Of a stretch of 5,295 nucleotides of DNA, positions 5,175 through 5,295 are shown one piece after another (positions within the stretch are counted from its first letter, which is position 1; each line of letters opens with the position of its first letter). Below the pieces are notes generated by a model that saw only the letters and a program-made list of their open reading frames with translations, searched no databases and had not been told where the DNA came from. Source of the stretch: Actinomycetota bacterium (lineage in GTDB: Bacteria > Actinomycetota > Thermoleophilia > Gaiellales > Gaiellaceae); assembly GCA_013694685.1 (NCBI GenBank), contig JACDBY010000448.1:1-5295 (forward strand). The letters are read 5' to 3'. Both the position numbers and the translations under genes were made by a program.

Positions 5175-5295
5175 TCGAGCCGATCGGCGATCACCTCTGC
5201 GATCGCGAGACACGAGATGGCGCCCGGTGACGGGGCGTTGCGGAAGTGGACGACGCCGCCCGCCTCGTCGAAGACGAAGTCGTCGAGCAGCGAGC
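5156..5295 (-). CDS. FAD-dependent L-2-hydroxyglutarate oxidase-like protein, C-terminal fragment
   Basis: The minus strand encodes the last 45 residues of a protein that enters from the right edge and stops with TGA at 5158-5156. The segment DDFVFDEAGGVVHFRNAPSP followed by GAISCLAIAEVIADRLEERV matches the C-terminal end of the LhgO/L2HGDH branch of the DAO (glycine oxidase-like) flavoenzymes. In that branch an N-A-P-S-P motif precedes a final helix, and these residues help close the FAD site. Family members oxidise L-2-hydroxyglutarate to 2-oxoglutarate. The catalytic and FAD-binding N-terminal parts are outside the window, so function is assigned from the tail alone. Within the motif, Ile26-Ser27-Cys28 (numbering of this fragment) stand where relatives often have Thr-Ala/Ser-Ser. 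It converges on the SRPBCC gene. Confidence 0.78.
   Translation of the reverse strand, partial: SLLDDFVFDEAGGVVHFRNAPSPGAISCLAIAEVIADRLEERVSD

Noticed and set aside
1..5295. Search for a mobile element, toxin-antitoxin pair, phage-defence genes, CRISPR array or tRNA.
   Set aside because: No transposase, integrase, direct-repeat boundaries, spaced short repeats or tRNA-like cloverleaf were seen; the genes look like ordinary chromosomal ones with uniform codon use.

Overview
This is a high-GC, gene-dense bacterial chromosome segment. The strong G/C bias at third codon positions, frequent GTG starts, ATGA/GTGA gene overlaps and the L31 / DUF1385 neighbourhood suggest an actinobacterium. A Thermoleophilia-like lineage is possible, but that is inference and no ribosomal RNA is present to confirm it.

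Leftward block (1-1736, minus strand). A PLP-dependent threonine/serine dehydratase-like enzyme is read first. Its stop overlaps the start of rpmE (zinc-binding ribosomal protein L31) by 4 bases. About 35 bases further on is a DUF1385 (YqhQ-type) membrane protein that runs off the left edge. The three probably form one transcription unit.

Divergent junction (1737-1752). Only 16 bases separate the dehydratase start from the start of the rightward block. Two -10-like hexamers, one per strand, share the central TA. Each lies 6 bases before a GTG, the geometry of paired leaderless promoters.

Rightward block 1 (1753-4316). A polytopic membrane protein built of four DUF4389-like units in an A-B-A-B arrangement overlaps by 4 bases (GTGA) with a multi-pass M48 (Ste24/HtpX-type) zinc metalloprotease. 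Both should sit in the cytoplasmic membrane and be made together.

Rightward block 2 (4269-5123). An ArsR-family repressor and an AHSA1/SRPBCC ligand-binding protein are coupled through an ATGA overlap. A good promoter (TTGACC, 17-base spacer, TACATT) lies in the 3' end of the protease gene. It is followed by a perfect 10-2-10 palindrome that spans the ArsR start codon and the protease stop codon. This looks like a self-repressed switch nested in another gene's end.

Right end (5124-5295). A 16-bp perfect inverted repeat lies between convergent genes and probably serves as a bidirectional terminator. Beyond it is the C-terminal 45 residues of an FAD-dependent L-2-hydroxyglutarate oxidase-like enzyme on the minus strand. 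No tRNA, rRNA, CRISPR array, transposase or integrase was seen, and no gene-free stretch exceeds about 40 bases.
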